Positions 37,836 through 47,151 of a stretch of DNA of 64,000 nt are shown piece after piece. The notes under the pieces were generated by a model that worked only from the letters and a program-made list of their open reading frames with translations, had not been told where the DNA came from and did not search any database. The position numbers were made by a program, and so were the translations under genes. Numbering within the stretch: the stretch's first letter is position 1; the number at the start of each line of letters is the position of its first letter. This DNA is from Rhodopseudomonas palustris (lineage in GTDB: Bacteria; Pseudomonadota; Alphaproteobacteria; Rhizobiales; Xanthobacteraceae), in assembly GCF_007005445.1 (NCBI RefSeq), contig NZ_CP041387.1:4169501-4233500 (forward strand), read 5' to 3'.

Positions 37836-40820
37836 TTACGTCAGCAGCCCGCGCTTGCCTTCCTTCCAGCGCGCGAATTCGGTCTGCAGCACCGAGACGT
37901 GCTCGTCCTCTTCGGCGGCGAGTTCGCGATAGAGCTGGCGCTCGACCGATCCGTCCGGCGTCTCGCCGACCCGGGTCTTGAAGAACGAGGCGGCACGCCG
38001 CTCGAACTCGATCGCGGCTTCGAACAGCGTGGTCGGATCGCCGATCCGGCCTTTGACGCCGGCCATGATCGCCGCGGTGCCGAGGTGGAAGCCTTCGGTC
38101 GCCTGCGGAATCGCCACGTGATAGCGATTGGCCAGCGTCGTCATGTGCTCCTCTTCCATCTCGGCGAAGCTGAGGAACAGTTCCTGCAACGTGGAATCGG
38201 AGGTCTCCTTGGCGGCGCGGGCATAGAACGCGCGGCCGCCGAGCTCGATCTCGAATGCGGTACGGATCGCCGCCAGCCCGGCCTCGTCGCTGACGCCGGC
38301 GCGGTCGAGCGGCTGCAGCTTGCCGCCGCAGTGCGGGCACATGCCGTAGGGGAACGCGAAGCCTTCGCTGACCTTGGCGCAGTCGTCGCAGCGCCATTGC
38401 AGCTCCGAGCCGGCGCAGCAGATGTACTCCTCCGAGCCTTCCAGCGGCTGGTGACACTTCGGGCAATGCGCCACGCCATCCTCCTCGATCGGCGGCGCCA
38501 GCTTGCCGGCGACAAAATCGTCGGCATCCTGCGCCGTGATGGGCCATTTGGCCTTGTTGAGCCGCAGCCAGGCGGCGATCGATTTCGCGGCGCGACGGCC
38601 CGCGCTCATCGCCAGGATGACGGTCGCACCGCCGGTGACGATGTCGCCGCCGGCGAACACGCCCGGCATGTTGGTCGACTGGGTGTCGTCGTCGGCCGCG
38701 ATGTTGCCCCACTTGTTGAGCGCGAGGCCGGGCGTCGCTTGGCCGATGATCGGATTCGGCTTGGTGCCGAGCGCGTAGATCACCGTATCGCATTCCAGCT
38801 CGATGAACTCGTCGAGCGGCACCGGCTTGCGGCGGCCGCGCTCGTCGGCCTCGCCGAGCTCCATCTTCTGCAGCCGCACCGCGCGGACGTCGCCGCTCTC
38901 GGTGACGAGAATTTCCACCGGCGAATGCAGGAAGAAGAAATCGACGCCCTCCTCCTTGGCGTGGCGGATTTCCTCGATGCGCGCCGGCGCTTCTGCCTCC
39001 GACCGGCGATAGACGCAGCGCACCGTCTCGGCGCCGACACGGCGTGCGACGCGCAGGCAGTCCATCGCGGTGTTGCCGGCGCCGATCACGATCACGCTGT
39101 TGCCGACGCTGACCGGCGTGTCGAGATACGGGAAGCGATCGCCGCCCATCAGGTTGATGCGGGTGAGGAATTCGTTGGCCGAATAGACCCGGCCGGCGAA
39201 CTCGCCGGGAATACCCAGGAAGGTCGGCGCACCGGCGCCGGCCGCGACGAACACCGCATCGAAGCCGCGGCCGTTCATCAACTGCTCAATCGTGAAAGTC
39301 TTGCCGACGACCTTGTTGGTCTCGAACTTGACGCCGATGTCCTTCAGCCGCTGGATTTCGCGGTCGATGATGTCGCGCGGCAGCCGGAATGACGGAATGC
39401 CATACTGGAGCACGCCGCCGAGCACGTGCAGCGCCTCGTACACCGTGGTCTCAACATTGTAGCGGGTGAGATCGGCCGCGGCGGCAAGGCCCGCCGGGCC
39501 GGAGCCGACGATCGCGACCTTGCCGATCGTCTTGGACAGATCGATCGGCTTGCTCTTCGGCGCTCTGGCATTGTCGCCGATGAAGCGCTCGAGGCGGCCG
39601 ATCGCGACCGGCTCGTGCTTCTTGTACTTGCGGATGATGCACTGCGCTTCGCACTGCGTCTCCTGCGGGCAGACCCGGCCGCAGATCGACGGGAAGATGC
39701 TCGACTGATAGATCGTCTCCAGCGCAGCATCGAAGTCCCGGAACAGGATGTTGCGGATGAACACCGGAATGTCGATCCCGACCGGACAGCCGGCGACGCA
39801 GGTCGGCGTGATGCACTGGATGCAGCGCTCGGCCTCCTGTAGCGCCTCCTCGACCGAATAGCCGAGATTGACTTCCTTGAAATTGGTGGCGCGCTCGTGA
39901 GCGTCGCGCTCCGGCATCGGCGTCTGATGCGGCGGCAGCGTCGCCAGCTTCTTGTAGTTGCGCTTGCCCTCGACGATGAGCTGCTTTTCGAGATTGCAGA
40001 CATGGGCGAAGTGTTCGTTCGCCTTGTCTTCCTCGGTCTTGAAACGCTTCTGGCGGGCGTGCAGCTCGTGGAAGTCGACCTTGTGGCCGTCGAAATCCGG
40101 GCCGTCGACGCAGGCGAACTTCACTTCATTGCCGACCGTGACCCGGCACGAACCGCACATCCCGGTGCCGTCGACCATGATGGTGTTGAGCGACACCATG
40201 GTCTTGACGCCGTGCGGGCGGGTGGTCTCGACGCAGGCGTGCATCATCGGCATCGGGCCGATCGCCACCACCTTGTCGGGCTTCTGCTGCGTGATCACCC
40301 GCTCCAGCGCCGCGGTGACGAGGCCGGGCTCGCCGTAGCTGCCGTCATCGGTGCAGATGATCAGTTCGTCGGCGAATTCGCGAAACTTGTCTTCCCAGAA
40401 CACCAGATCCTTGGTGCGGAAACCCATGATCGCGGTGGTGCGCGCGCCGGACTGCTTGAACGCCCGAAGCTGCGGGAAGATCGGCGCGACGCCGAGGCCG
40501 CCGCCGACGAACACCACGTGATCGACCTTGTCGATGTGCTGCGGCAAACCGAGCGGACCGACGAAGTCCTCGAACGCCTCGCCTTCCTTGAACTTGTCGC
40601 GCATCTCGCGCGTGGTCTTGCCGAGCGCCTGGACCACGACGGTCACCAGCCCCTTGTCGCGATCGAAATCGGCGACGGTGAGCGGAATGCGCTCGGCGCC
40701 GTCGTAGAGACGGAGCATCACGAAATGGCCGGGCTCGGCGGAAGCGGCGATATCCGGTGCCTCGACGTCCCACAGGAAAGTCGCGTCCGAGAACTGCTCG
40801 CGTCGCACAATACGATACAT
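37836..40820 (-). CDS. Fused SudB-SudA (NfnAB-type) flavoprotein with zinc-ribbon and rubrerythrin tail
   Basis: 994-residue multidomain protein. Residues 1-285: ferredoxin-NADP reductase-like subunit (SudB/NfnA) with VGGGLGVAP at 105-113 and [2Fe-2S] cysteines 222, 225, 237. Residues 290-765: SudA/NfnB or GltD-like, Fe-S cysteines 333, 336, 341, 345 and 380, 384, 390, 394, FAD site VGSGPAG near 438 and NADP site IGAGNTA near 579. Residues 786-831: two CxxC zinc or rubredoxin-like knuckles (CPKC, CC, CDDC, CPHC). Residues 850-985: ferritin-like rubrerythrin domain with EMEEEH (887-892) and EEDEH (970-974). Start at ATG 40820 (MYRIVRREQF); Shine-Dalgarno is weak. Inference: NAD(P)H/ferredoxin electron transfer delivered internally to a di-iron peroxidase. 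Confidence 0.92.
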   Translation of the reverse strand: MYRIVRREQFSDATFLWDVEAPDIAASAEPGHFVMLRLYDGAERIPLTVADFDRDKGLVTVVVQALGKTTREMRDKFKEGEAFEDFVGPLGLPQHIDKVDHVVFVGGGLGVAPIFPQLRAFKQSGARTTAIMGFRTKDLVFWEDKFREFADELIICTDDGSYGEPGLVTAALERVITQQKPDKVVAIGPMPMMHACVETTRPHGVKTMVSLNTIMVDGTGMCGSCRVTVGNEVKFACVDGPDFDGHKVDFHELHARQKRFKTEEDKANEHFAHVCNLEKQLIVEGKRNYKKLATLPPHQTPMPERDAHERATNFKEVNLGYSVEEALQEAERCIQCITPTCVAGCPVGIDIPVFIRNILFRDFDAALETIYQSSIFPSICGRVCPQETQCEAQCIIRKYKKHEPVAIGRLERFIGDNARAPKSKPIDLSKTIGKVAIVGSGPAGLAAAADLTRYNVETTVYEALHVLGGVLQYGIPSFRLPRDIIDREIQRLKDIGVKFETNKVVGKTFTIEQLMNGRGFDAVFVAAGAGAPTFLGIPGEFAGRVYSANEFLTRINLMGGDRFPYLDTPVSVGNSVIVIGAGNTAMDCLRVARRVGAETVRCVYRRSEAEAPARIEEIRHAKEEGVDFFFLHSPVEILVTESGDVRAVRLQKMELGEADERGRRKPVPLDEFIELECDTVIYALGTKPNPIIGQATPGLALNKWGNIAADDDTQSTNMPGVFAGGDIVTGGATVILAMSAGRRAAKSIAAWLRLNKAKWPITAQDADDFVAGKLAPPIEEDGVAHCPKCHQPLEGSEEYICCAGSELQWRCDDCAKVSEGFAFPYGMCPHCGGKLQPLDRAGVSDEAGLAAIRTAFEIELGGRAFYARAAKETSDSTLQELFLSFAEMEEEHMTTLANRYHVAIPQATEGFHLGTAAIMAGVKGRIGDPTTLFEAAIEFERRAASFFKTRVGETPDGSVERQLYRELAAEEDEHVSVLQTEFARWKEGKRGLLT

Positions 40821-41107
40821 GATGTCAGCACAGATTGGTTCGAGGCCGGCGGGCGGCATCGAGAGATGACGGGAAAGCGGCTCAAAATAGCCAAGGAGCG
40901 CCAAATTGATTTGACTTCGGTCATGTCCGGTCCGGCGCCGCACGCCCGATCACGTAGAAATGTCCGGTTGTGGGCGCACGCGAGGCCCGCGCATGGCCGA
41001 CATGCGACGGCCGCCCGGCTTTGCGGCGGGCAGCCTCCGACAAAGGTCTAATGGGAACGTCACGTCGAACTAATCGGGCGTCCGGGCCGTGCCGCATCGA
41101 CGGCGAG

Positions 41108-41578
41108 TCAGCGCGCGGTCTCCGCCGTATCGGGCCGGCCCGCCAAGCAGATCAGCGTCGCCTGACCGATCGCAACCAGCGAGCGGCCTTCCGAACCATC
41201 GGCGAATACTTCGAGCTGACAGATCGTCAGCGTCCTGCCCGATTTCACCACCTTGCCGATCGCTTCCAGCGCGTCGCCGCGCGCCGGGTTGAGCAGATTG
41301 ACCTTGAACTCCACGGTGAGCACCGAGCTGTCTTCCGGGAACATCGTATAGGCGGCGTAGCCGCCGGCCGAATCCGCGATCGCCGAGGTGCCGCCGGCGT
41401 GGAAGTAACCGTGCTGCTGCGACAGCTCCGCCCGGAACGGCATCCGGATCGTCACCAGTCCGAGCCGCACCTCGTGAATGGCTGCGCCGAGATGCTGCAT
41501 CAAGCCCTGACGGCCGAAGCTGTCGCGGATCCGCCGTTCCAGCGCCGGATCGACCGCTGTTCCGATTTTGCCCTTCAT
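41108..41578 (-). CDS. PaaI-type hotdog thioesterase
   Basis: 156 residues with the hotdog thioesterase signature FRAELSQQHGYFHAGGTSAIADSAGGYAA (split in the fold between helix and strand) and VEFKVNLLNPARGD. Probably hydrolyses an acyl- or aryl-CoA. Start at 41578 has AGGGAGA upstream; the extended frame to 41803 has no similarity. Confidence 0.9.
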   Translation of the reverse strand: MKGKIGTAVDPALERRIRDSFGRQGLMQHLGAAIHEVRLGLVTIRMPFRAELSQQHGYFHAGGTSAIADSAGGYAAYTMFPEDSSVLTVEFKVNLLNPARGDALEAIGKVVKSGRTLTICQLEVFADGSEGRSLVAIGQATLICLAGRPDTAETAR

Positions 41579-41928
41579 CGTCTCTCCCTGACTCGTCGCT
41601 TCTGTTCGCTCTGCCGCCGAGTCTAGCGGGAGCAGGCTCCGTGGCCGGAGTGAAAAACTGCTGCACCACGTTGAGAAATTCTCGTCCTCGCCGGAGCCGG
41701 ACTCATCCTCGCCTGATGAAATCTCAGCAGCGCCGCCGCCGTCACCGTGGCAATTCTGACGCGGCGTGCGCAGCCATGAGGGATCGCGGGCGAGGGAGAC
41801 CAAGACGCTGACGGCGCTCGCGCTCTACGCTTTCGTGATGTGCATCGCGCCGGGATGATCGGCGATGCTCGCTTCATCGACCGAACCATGACGGCCCTTT
41901 CGGCCATTGAGGAGGATTTGTTCTGGCT
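41579..41928. other. Intergenic space with no gene recognised
   Basis: 350 bp between the divergent thioesterase and NTF2-like genes. Only frames with unnatural composition cross it. A GAGGAGG ribosome site at its right end serves the NTF2-like gene. It should hold two promoters, but I could not identify them. Confidence 0.5.
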
Positions 41929-42321
41929 ATGACACGTCTGTCTCGCAGCGACCTCGAGCATCACGCGACGACCTGGATCGAGGCATGGAATCGTCACGAT
42001 GTCGGCGCTGTGATCGAGCCGTTCGCGGCGGACGCGGTGTTCGTCAGCCCGCGCGCCGCGACCGTGACCGGCGACGCCACCGTGCAGGGCCGCGACGCGC
42101 TCTACGCCTATTGGATCAAGGCGCTCGATGCGGTCCCGGATCTCGTCTTCAAGTTCGAATCCGCGGTCTGCGACGAAGCCGCCCAAACTGTACTCGTCCA
42201 CTACGTGTCACACGCCGGCGGACGGACGTTGCGCGCCTGCGAATTGATGCGGTTCGAGAATGGCCGGCAGGTCTACGGCGAGGCGTTCTATGGTGCCGAC
42301 GTGTCGCAGGTGCCCGCATGA
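41929..42321 (+). CDS. NTF2-like / SnoaL-fold protein
   Basis: 130 residues of the nuclear-transport-factor-2 fold: TTWIEAWNRHDVGAVIEPFAADAVFVSP, GRDALYAYWIKALDAVPDL, MRFENGRQVYGEAFYG. Strong GAGGAGG 12 nt upstream. Function in such small proteins ranges from isomerase to binding; unknown here. Followed by a damaged DUF1330 gene and a cupin gene on the same strand. Confidence 0.82.
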   Translation: MTRLSRSDLEHHATTWIEAWNRHDVGAVIEPFAADAVFVSPRAATVTGDATVQGRDALYAYWIKALDAVPDLVFKFESAVCDEAAQTVLVHYVSHAGGRTLRACELMRFENGRQVYGEAFYGADVSQVPA

Positions 42322-42373
42322 GCGCGGTCGAAACTACGAGCGCCGGTGCCGCCGCTTGCAAAGGAGCGATACG

Positions 42374-42663
42374 ATGACGGTCTATGCCATCGCCCAGATC
42401 ATGATTCACGACCGCGCTCGCTACGAACGCTACGCCGCGCGGTTCTTGCCGACGTTGCAGCCGTATGGCGGGCGGCTGCTCGCCGCCGACGAGAAGCCCG
42501 GCAGGTGGAGGGATCGCCGACCTGCCAGAAGGTGATCCTGCTGGCGTTTCCCGACGAGGCGACGTTCCGGGCCTGGGAGACCTCGCCCGACTACGAGACC
42601 ATCGCGGTCGATCGGCGCGCCGCGACGACAGGCAACGTCGTACTGATCCAAGGGCTCGGCTGA
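42374..42663 (+). pseudogene. DUF1330 family gene with frameshift
   Basis: Reads MTVYAIAQIMIHDRARYERYAARF...LLAADEKP in one frame up to about 42499, then continues as QVEGSPTCQKVILLAFPDEATFRAW...VVLIQGLG in the next frame. Together these make a full-length DUF1330 protein of about 95 residues, so one base is missing or two are extra near 42500. Real lesion or sequencing error cannot be told from the sequence alone. Confidence 0.85.
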
Positions 42664-42667
42664 CGCG

Positions 42668-43162
42668 ATGCGACCGATCATCCGCCTGCAGGAGCTTTCG
42701 CTCCAGACCCAATCCCATGGCGAGTCCTTCGAGGCGCGGATCGCGGCCGTCGCCGCGCCGCTCGGGGCACTCCGCATCGGTGCCCGCTATGTCGAAGTCC
42801 CGCCCGGCAAGAAGGCATGGCCGCACCATTGCCACCATGCCAACGATGAGCTGTTCGTAATTCTCGGCGGCCGCGGCGTGCTGCGTTACGGGAAGCAACG
42901 CCATCCGGTGCAGTCCGGAGACGTCGTGGTCTGCCCTGCAGGCGGCGAGGAGACGGCACACCAGCTCATCGCCGAGGGCGACGAGCCGCTGAGATATCTT
43001 GCTGTCGGCAGCATGCACGAGCCCGATGTTCTGGAGTATCCCGACGGCGGCAAGGTGGCGGTGTTCGTCGGGGCCGCCCCCGGCGGCGACAAGGCCGCAC
43101 GGCGGCTCGAACTGACGGTGAAGAAAGCCGGCGCGGTCGACTATTGGGACGGCGAGCCGTGA
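42668..43162 (+). CDS. Cupin domain protein
   Basis: 164 residues with a single cupin barrel: GARYVEVPPGKKAWPHHCHHANDELFVILGG in two blocks gives the metal-ligand His/Glu set, followed by PVQSGDVVVCPAGGEETAHQL. Small cupins of this kind bind Mn, Fe or Ni and have diverse functions. Co-directional with the DUF1330 and NTF2-like genes; convergent with LysR. Confidence 0.85.
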   Translation: MRPIIRLQELSLQTQSHGESFEARIAAVAAPLGALRIGARYVEVPPGKKAWPHHCHHANDELFVILGGRGVLRYGKQRHPVQSGDVVVCPAGGEETAHQLIAEGDEPLRYLAVGSMHEPDVLEYPDGGKVAVFVGAAPGGDKAARRLELTVKKAGAVDYWDGEP

Positions 43163-43191
43163 CGGCTCGGCAGTCGCCAAGGACGCTGTCG

Positions 43192-44103
43192 TCAGGCCGG
43201 TCCGGCCGGTCGTGCGGCTTCGCTCAGCATCCAGGCGCGAACGTTCCTGATCCGGCGGTCGCGTTCCAGCGCCGGAGGATAGCAGAGATAGTAACCGGCA
43301 TTCGCCGGGACGTGATGGCCGAGGATCGGCACCAGACGATCCGACGTGATGTCGCAAGCCGCGATCTCGACGCCGGCGAAGGTGATGCCCGCTCCGTCGA
43401 TCGCGGCCTTCAGCCCGAGCCCGGACGTATCCACCATGGTGATCGCCGCCGGCTTGATCGGACCGCCGGGCAGGCTGTCGTTCCACCGCTTGAAATTCTC
43501 CCACCGGTGCTGCGACAGAAACAGATTCGTGCGAGAGATCGCCTTTCGTGAACCCGCTTCATCGCCCGACTGCCAGTCGGCTGCCCGCCCGAGCAGGGCG
43601 ACGTTCTCCTCGAACAGAAGCTCGGACAGAACGCCCGGCCAGATTCCGCGGCCGTGGCGAACGGCAGCGTCGGCCACACCGGCGCCGAGATCGACGACCG
43701 ACTGGGTGGTCGAGATCAAGAGTTCGAATCCCGCCCGTGCGAACGGATAGGACGTCAGGCGCGGCGACAGCCAATGCACCGCGAAGGTCGGCAGCATCGA
43801 CAGCCGCAGCGGACCGAGCTTGCGGTCGTTCTTGAGGCGCCCGACTGCGCCGGTGATCCGGGCAAAGCCGGCGGTCAATTCCGGCGACAGCAGCCTGCCG
43901 GTTTCCGTCAGCTCAAGCCGCGGCCCGATCCGGCGCATCAGCTCGACGCCCAGCAGCTCTTCCAGGATGCGAAGCTGATGGCTGACCGCCGACGGCGTCA
44001 CGCCGATTTCGACCGCCGCCTCCTTGATCGACATGTGGCGCGCCGCCGCTTCGAACGCCCGCAGCGCGTTCAACGGAACGCCGAGCCGCCTCGCTTCGGT
44101 CAC
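43192..44103 (-). CDS. LysR family transcriptional regulator
   Basis: 303 residues from the GTG at 44103. HTH: LNALRAFEAAARHMSIKEAA then EIGVTPSAVSHQLRILEELL; effector domain resembles GcvA-type regulators. The frame is open much further upstream, including ATG 44313, but the added sequence is low-complexity and would make an atypical N-terminus. Divergent from the MocR-type gene. Confidence 0.85.
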   Translation of the reverse strand: MTEARRLGVPLNALRAFEAAARHMSIKEAAVEIGVTPSAVSHQLRILEELLGVELMRRIGPRLELTETGRLLSPELTAGFARITGAVGRLKNDRKLGPLRLSMLPTFAVHWLSPRLTSYPFARAGFELLISTTQSVVDLGAGVADAAVRHGRGIWPGVLSELLFEENVALLGRAADWQSGDEAGSRKAISRTNLFLSQHRWENFKRWNDSLPGGPIKPAAITMVDTSGLGLKAAIDGAGITFAGVEIAACDITSDRLVPILGHHVPANAGYYLCYPPALERDRRIRNVRAWMLSEAARPAGPA

Positions 44104-44360
44104 GCCGCTCGCCTCGCGGCCCGGGATGGCGGCAGGGTTCGGGCTGGCGATCGGCTCGTCGCAGCCCGGCCGAACCGATCGCAATCTGGCCTGACGTTTG
44201 TTCAATCGCGCCACGACGCGATCTGGCGACAATGCAGCGGCGACCGACGGCGGCGGCGCTGCTGCGGCAGCGCTCCGGTCGGCGCCCCCGAAAGCTGGTC
44301 GATTCTCGTCCATGCCTACCATTGGAACAGAGTGTCTTCCCGGCTCCGATCCTAGTGGAC

Positions 44361-44391
44361 GTGACACTTTACGCAAAATATAAAGCGTCAC
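44361..44391. promoter_or_regulatory. Inverted repeat upstream of the MocR gene
   Basis: GTGACACTTTA, 9-nt spacer, TAAAGCGTCAC: 11-nt arms with one mismatch, ending 21 bp before the MocR start at 44413. It is an AT-rich patch in GC-rich DNA and a fair candidate for autoregulation. The remaining part of the 309-bp LysR-MocR space shows no gene. Confidence 0.55.
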
Positions 44392-44412
44392 ATTACACTT
44401 CGAGGCGAACGC

Positions 44413-45786
44413 ATGCGTCTGCAGTCCCCGTGGCACCCTCGCCTGGCCGAAGGCGCCGAGTCGCCGTGCGACCGGCTGGTTTCGGCGTTGTCGGAAGACA
44501 TCGGGATTGGGCGGCTGGAGGTCGGCGCCCGGCTGCCGGCACACCGCGACCTCGCCTGGAAGCTCGGTATCGGGCTCGGCACGGTCACCAAGGCTTACGG
44601 CATCCTCGAGCGGCGCGGGCTGGTCCGCTCGGTCACCGGGCGCGGCACCTTCGTAGCCGTCACCGAGTCCCGCACCGGCGACGTGATCGACCTGTCGCGC
44701 AACGCCCCGCCGTCGGCTGTGAGCGAACGGCTGATCGCGCGGTCGCTGACCGCGATCGCCAAACGCGTCGACGCCGACGTGTTCAACGCCTATCCGCCGG
44801 TGATCGGCCACATCCGATTCCGCAACGAGCTGGCGCGATGGTTTCGCCGGCTCGGGATGGACGCCGACCCGGCGCATCTGCTGCTGACCAACGGCGCCCA
44901 GCACGCGCTCGCCGTCAGCCTGTCGACGCTGTGCGGCCCGGCCGGCACGCTGTTCGTCGAGCAGCAGACCTATCCGGGGATCATCGGCCTCGCCCGTCAT
45001 CTCGGCGTGACGCTCATCCCCGTTGCAATGGATCAGGAAGGGATGCTGCCGGAGGCACTCGACCGCGAGCTGACGACGCAGCAGCTCCGCCCCGCCGCGG
45101 TCTATCTGACGCCGACGATGCAGAACCCGACCACCGGCTCGATGAGCAGGAGCCGGCGCGAGGTGATCGCCACGGTCTGCCGCCGGCACGACATCGTGGT
45201 GATCGAAGACGACGTCTATGCGCTGCGTCCCGACCCGGACTATCCGCCGATCGCGAGTCTGGCGCCCGATCGGGTGTTCTACATCAACAGCCTGTCGAAG
45301 ACGCTGAACCCGGCGCTACGGATCGGCGGCCTGGTGGTGCCCGCCGCCTGGTTCGCCCGCGCCGAGGCGGCATTGCACGCCAGCGGGCTGATGATCAGTC
45401 CGCTGAGCTGCTCGGTGATGGAGCAATGGCTGCTCGACGGCACCGCCGACGCGGTGAGCGCCGCGATCCAGGAAGAGGCCGGCCGGCGCCGCATCATCGC
45501 GACAGAGTTGCTCGGCGCCGCGATGCATCAACCCGCGCATATCGGCTACCACGTCTGGCTTCCGCTTTCGTCCGCGGAAGCAGAAGCAGTCGATGCCGCC
45601 GCCAAGGCGATCGGCATTCTGGTGACGCCGCCGTCCTCGACCTCGGTGGGCGGCATCAGCGCCGGCATTCGTCTGTGTATCGGCGCGCCGCCACGGGCGG
45701 ATCTCGAGAAAGCACTCAGCGCCATCAACGCGATCATCGCCCGGATAGCTGTCCGCAGCGGCGACACCTCGTCGGCGCTGCGCTGA
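44413..45786 (+). CDS. MocR-type GntR/aminotransferase regulator
   Basis: 457 residues: GntR winged helix (SEDIGIGRLEVGARLPAHRD, then LGIGLGTVTKAYGILERRG, then VTGRGTFVA) followed by a class I aminotransferase domain with NGAQHAL, a PLP-lysine site INSLSKTLNPALRIGG and TPTMQNPTTG. Such proteins use bound PLP to sense amino compounds. The convergent LysE exporter downstream may be a partner; no target is proven. Confidence 0.9.
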   Translation: MRLQSPWHPRLAEGAESPCDRLVSALSEDIGIGRLEVGARLPAHRDLAWKLGIGLGTVTKAYGILERRGLVRSVTGRGTFVAVTESRTGDVIDLSRNAPPSAVSERLIARSLTAIAKRVDADVFNAYPPVIGHIRFRNELARWFRRLGMDADPAHLLLTNGAQHALAVSLSTLCGPAGTLFVEQQTYPGIIGLARHLGVTLIPVAMDQEGMLPEALDRELTTQQLRPAAVYLTPTMQNPTTGSMSRSRREVIATVCRRHDIVVIEDDVYALRPDPDYPPIASLAPDRVFYINSLSKTLNPALRIGGLVVPAAWFARAEAALHASGLMISPLSCSVMEQWLLDGTADAVSAAIQEEAGRRRIIATELLGAAMHQPAHIGYHVWLPLSSAEAEAVDAAAKAIGILVTPPSSTSVGGISAGIRLCIGAPPRADLEKALSAINAIIARIAVRSGDTSSALR

Positions 45787-45803
45787 TCCTGCGCCGACGT
45801 CGT

Positions 45804-46454
45804 TCAGTTGCGCTGATCGAACGCCAGCCGCACCCCGAAGGCGATCAGCACCGAACCGGTCAGGCCGTCGATCCCGCGCGTGAACGCGGGATTGCGGACC
45901 AGCCTGGCGAGCGGCCGCGTCGCCGCCGTGATCGCCGCGAACCAGATCAGGCCCATCGCGGCGTGAATGCCGGCGAGGCCGACGCTGAAGGCCACCACCG
46001 GAGCGCCCTGCGGAATGAACTGCGGCAGCAAGCTGACGTAGAACACGCCGACTTTCGGATTGAGCAGATTGGTCATCAGGCCGCGCACGAACCAGCCGGA
46101 CGAACGTTTCGCTGAAGGTTCCGGCAGCGCAGCATCCGCGGCCGGCTCCGGCACCGCCGCCGGTCGGAAGGCGGCGCGGACCATCTGGGCGCCGAGCCAG
46201 ACCAGATAGGCGGCTCCGGCATACTGAAGAATTCGGTAGCCGATCTCCGACACGGTGAGCACGGCGCCGAGGCCGACCGATGCCAGCAGTCCCCACGCCA
46301 GCACCCCGCTCACCACGCCGGCGCCCGCCTTCATCGCCTGAGCACCGCCTTCGACCGTGGCGGTCCGCAGCACCAGCGCGGTATCCAGCCCCGGCGTGAT
46401 GGTCAGCAGTGCGGCGGCGACGGAAAACGCGGCGATCGCAGACACCCAATCCAT
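45804..46454 (-). CDS. LysE family amino-acid exporter
   Basis: 216 residues with six predicted membrane segments and the LysE/RhtB pattern: AALLTITPGLDTALVLRTAT, GLLASVGLGAV, YLVWLGAQMVR, GLMTNLLNPKVGVFYVSLLPQF in two blocks. Start 46454 is preceded by GGGAG. The alpha/beta hydrolase gene ends one base upstream, so the two form an operon. Confidence 0.9.
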   Translation of the reverse strand: MDWVSAIAAFSVAAALLTITPGLDTALVLRTATVEGGAQAMKAGAGVVSGVLAWGLLASVGLGAVLTVSEIGYRILQYAGAAYLVWLGAQMVRAAFRPAAVPEPAADAALPEPSAKRSSGWFVRGLMTNLLNPKVGVFYVSLLPQFIPQGAPVVAFSVGLAGIHAAMGLIWFAAITAATRPLARLVRNPAFTRGIDGLTGSVLIAFGVRLAFDQRN

Positions 46455-46455
46455 C

Positions 46456-46995
46456 TCAAACTCCCAAGCCGGCGCAGAACGCATCGAACAGCAGCCGCCC
46501 CTGCTGCCACTCACCGAGACCACTTGCGCCGTTGAGGTGGCCGTGAGCGCCGGCGATCACCAAGCCGGCGTTCCATTCGCGGGCTCGTCGCCGTGCGTCG
46601 TCGAGCGAGCCGTAGGGATCGTCGGCGCTGGCGACAATCAGCGCCGGAAACGGCAACGGCCGCGCCGGCGGATTGCCGAAGCTCGCGGCTTCGGCCGGAA
46701 ACGCCGCAGCGTCTGGATCAGGCACCGCGACCAGAAATGCGCCCCGCACACGGTCTCGGATCTGCTCGGCCGCATGCGCGACCAGCAGGCAGGCCAGACT
46801 GTGGGCGACCAGAACCGCCGGCTGCGGCGCATTGGCCAGCGCGGCGCGCAGCGCCCGTGTCCAGTCGGCGAGATCGGGCGCGTCCCAATCCGCCGGGCGA
46901 AATCGCGTGAAGGAGGGGGTGGCGGACTGCCAATGACTTTGCCAGTGCGACTCTCCGGAGCCGCTGATACCCGGAAGGATGATCACTGGTGCCAT
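46456..46995 (-). CDS. RBBP9/YdeN-type alpha/beta hydrolase
   Basis: 179 residues: APVIILPGISGSGESHWQSHW, nucleophile VLVAHSLACLLVAHAA near residue 67, acid region SADDPYGS, final histidine GAHGHLNGASGLGEW. Small serine hydrolase of unknown substrate. Start at 46995 (MAPVIILPG) rather than 47037. Upstream of and coupled to lysE. Confidence 0.87.
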   Translation of the reverse strand: MAPVIILPGISGSGESHWQSHWQSATPSFTRFRPADWDAPDLADWTRALRAALANAPQPAVLVAHSLACLLVAHAAEQIRDRVRGAFLVAVPDPDAAAFPAEAASFGNPPARPLPFPALIVASADDPYGSLDDARRRAREWNAGLVIAGAHGHLNGASGLGEWQQGRLLFDAFCAGLGV

Positions 46996-47151
46996 GGTGC
47001 CCGCCTGACTCCGATCATACGCGGCGCTTCGCGTCATGAAACTGAAGTGATCTCATTCAACCGGCAGCATTTCTCACCGCGGCCGGCGCAGCGCAATGGC
47101 CGCGGCGGCTTGACATCGGGGCCGCCGATGGCGTGATGCTGAGCGACGACA

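Noticed and set aside
37899..39392. Plus-strand frame of about 500 codons antisense to the SudAB-rubrerythrin gene
   Set aside because: Shadow frame; the minus-strand protein has intact flavin, Fe-S and di-iron motifs throughout.
44232..46115. Plus-strand frame of about 630 codons crossing the MocR and lysE genes
   Set aside because: Arg-rich shadow; the MocR frame carries both HTH and PLP-lysine motifs.
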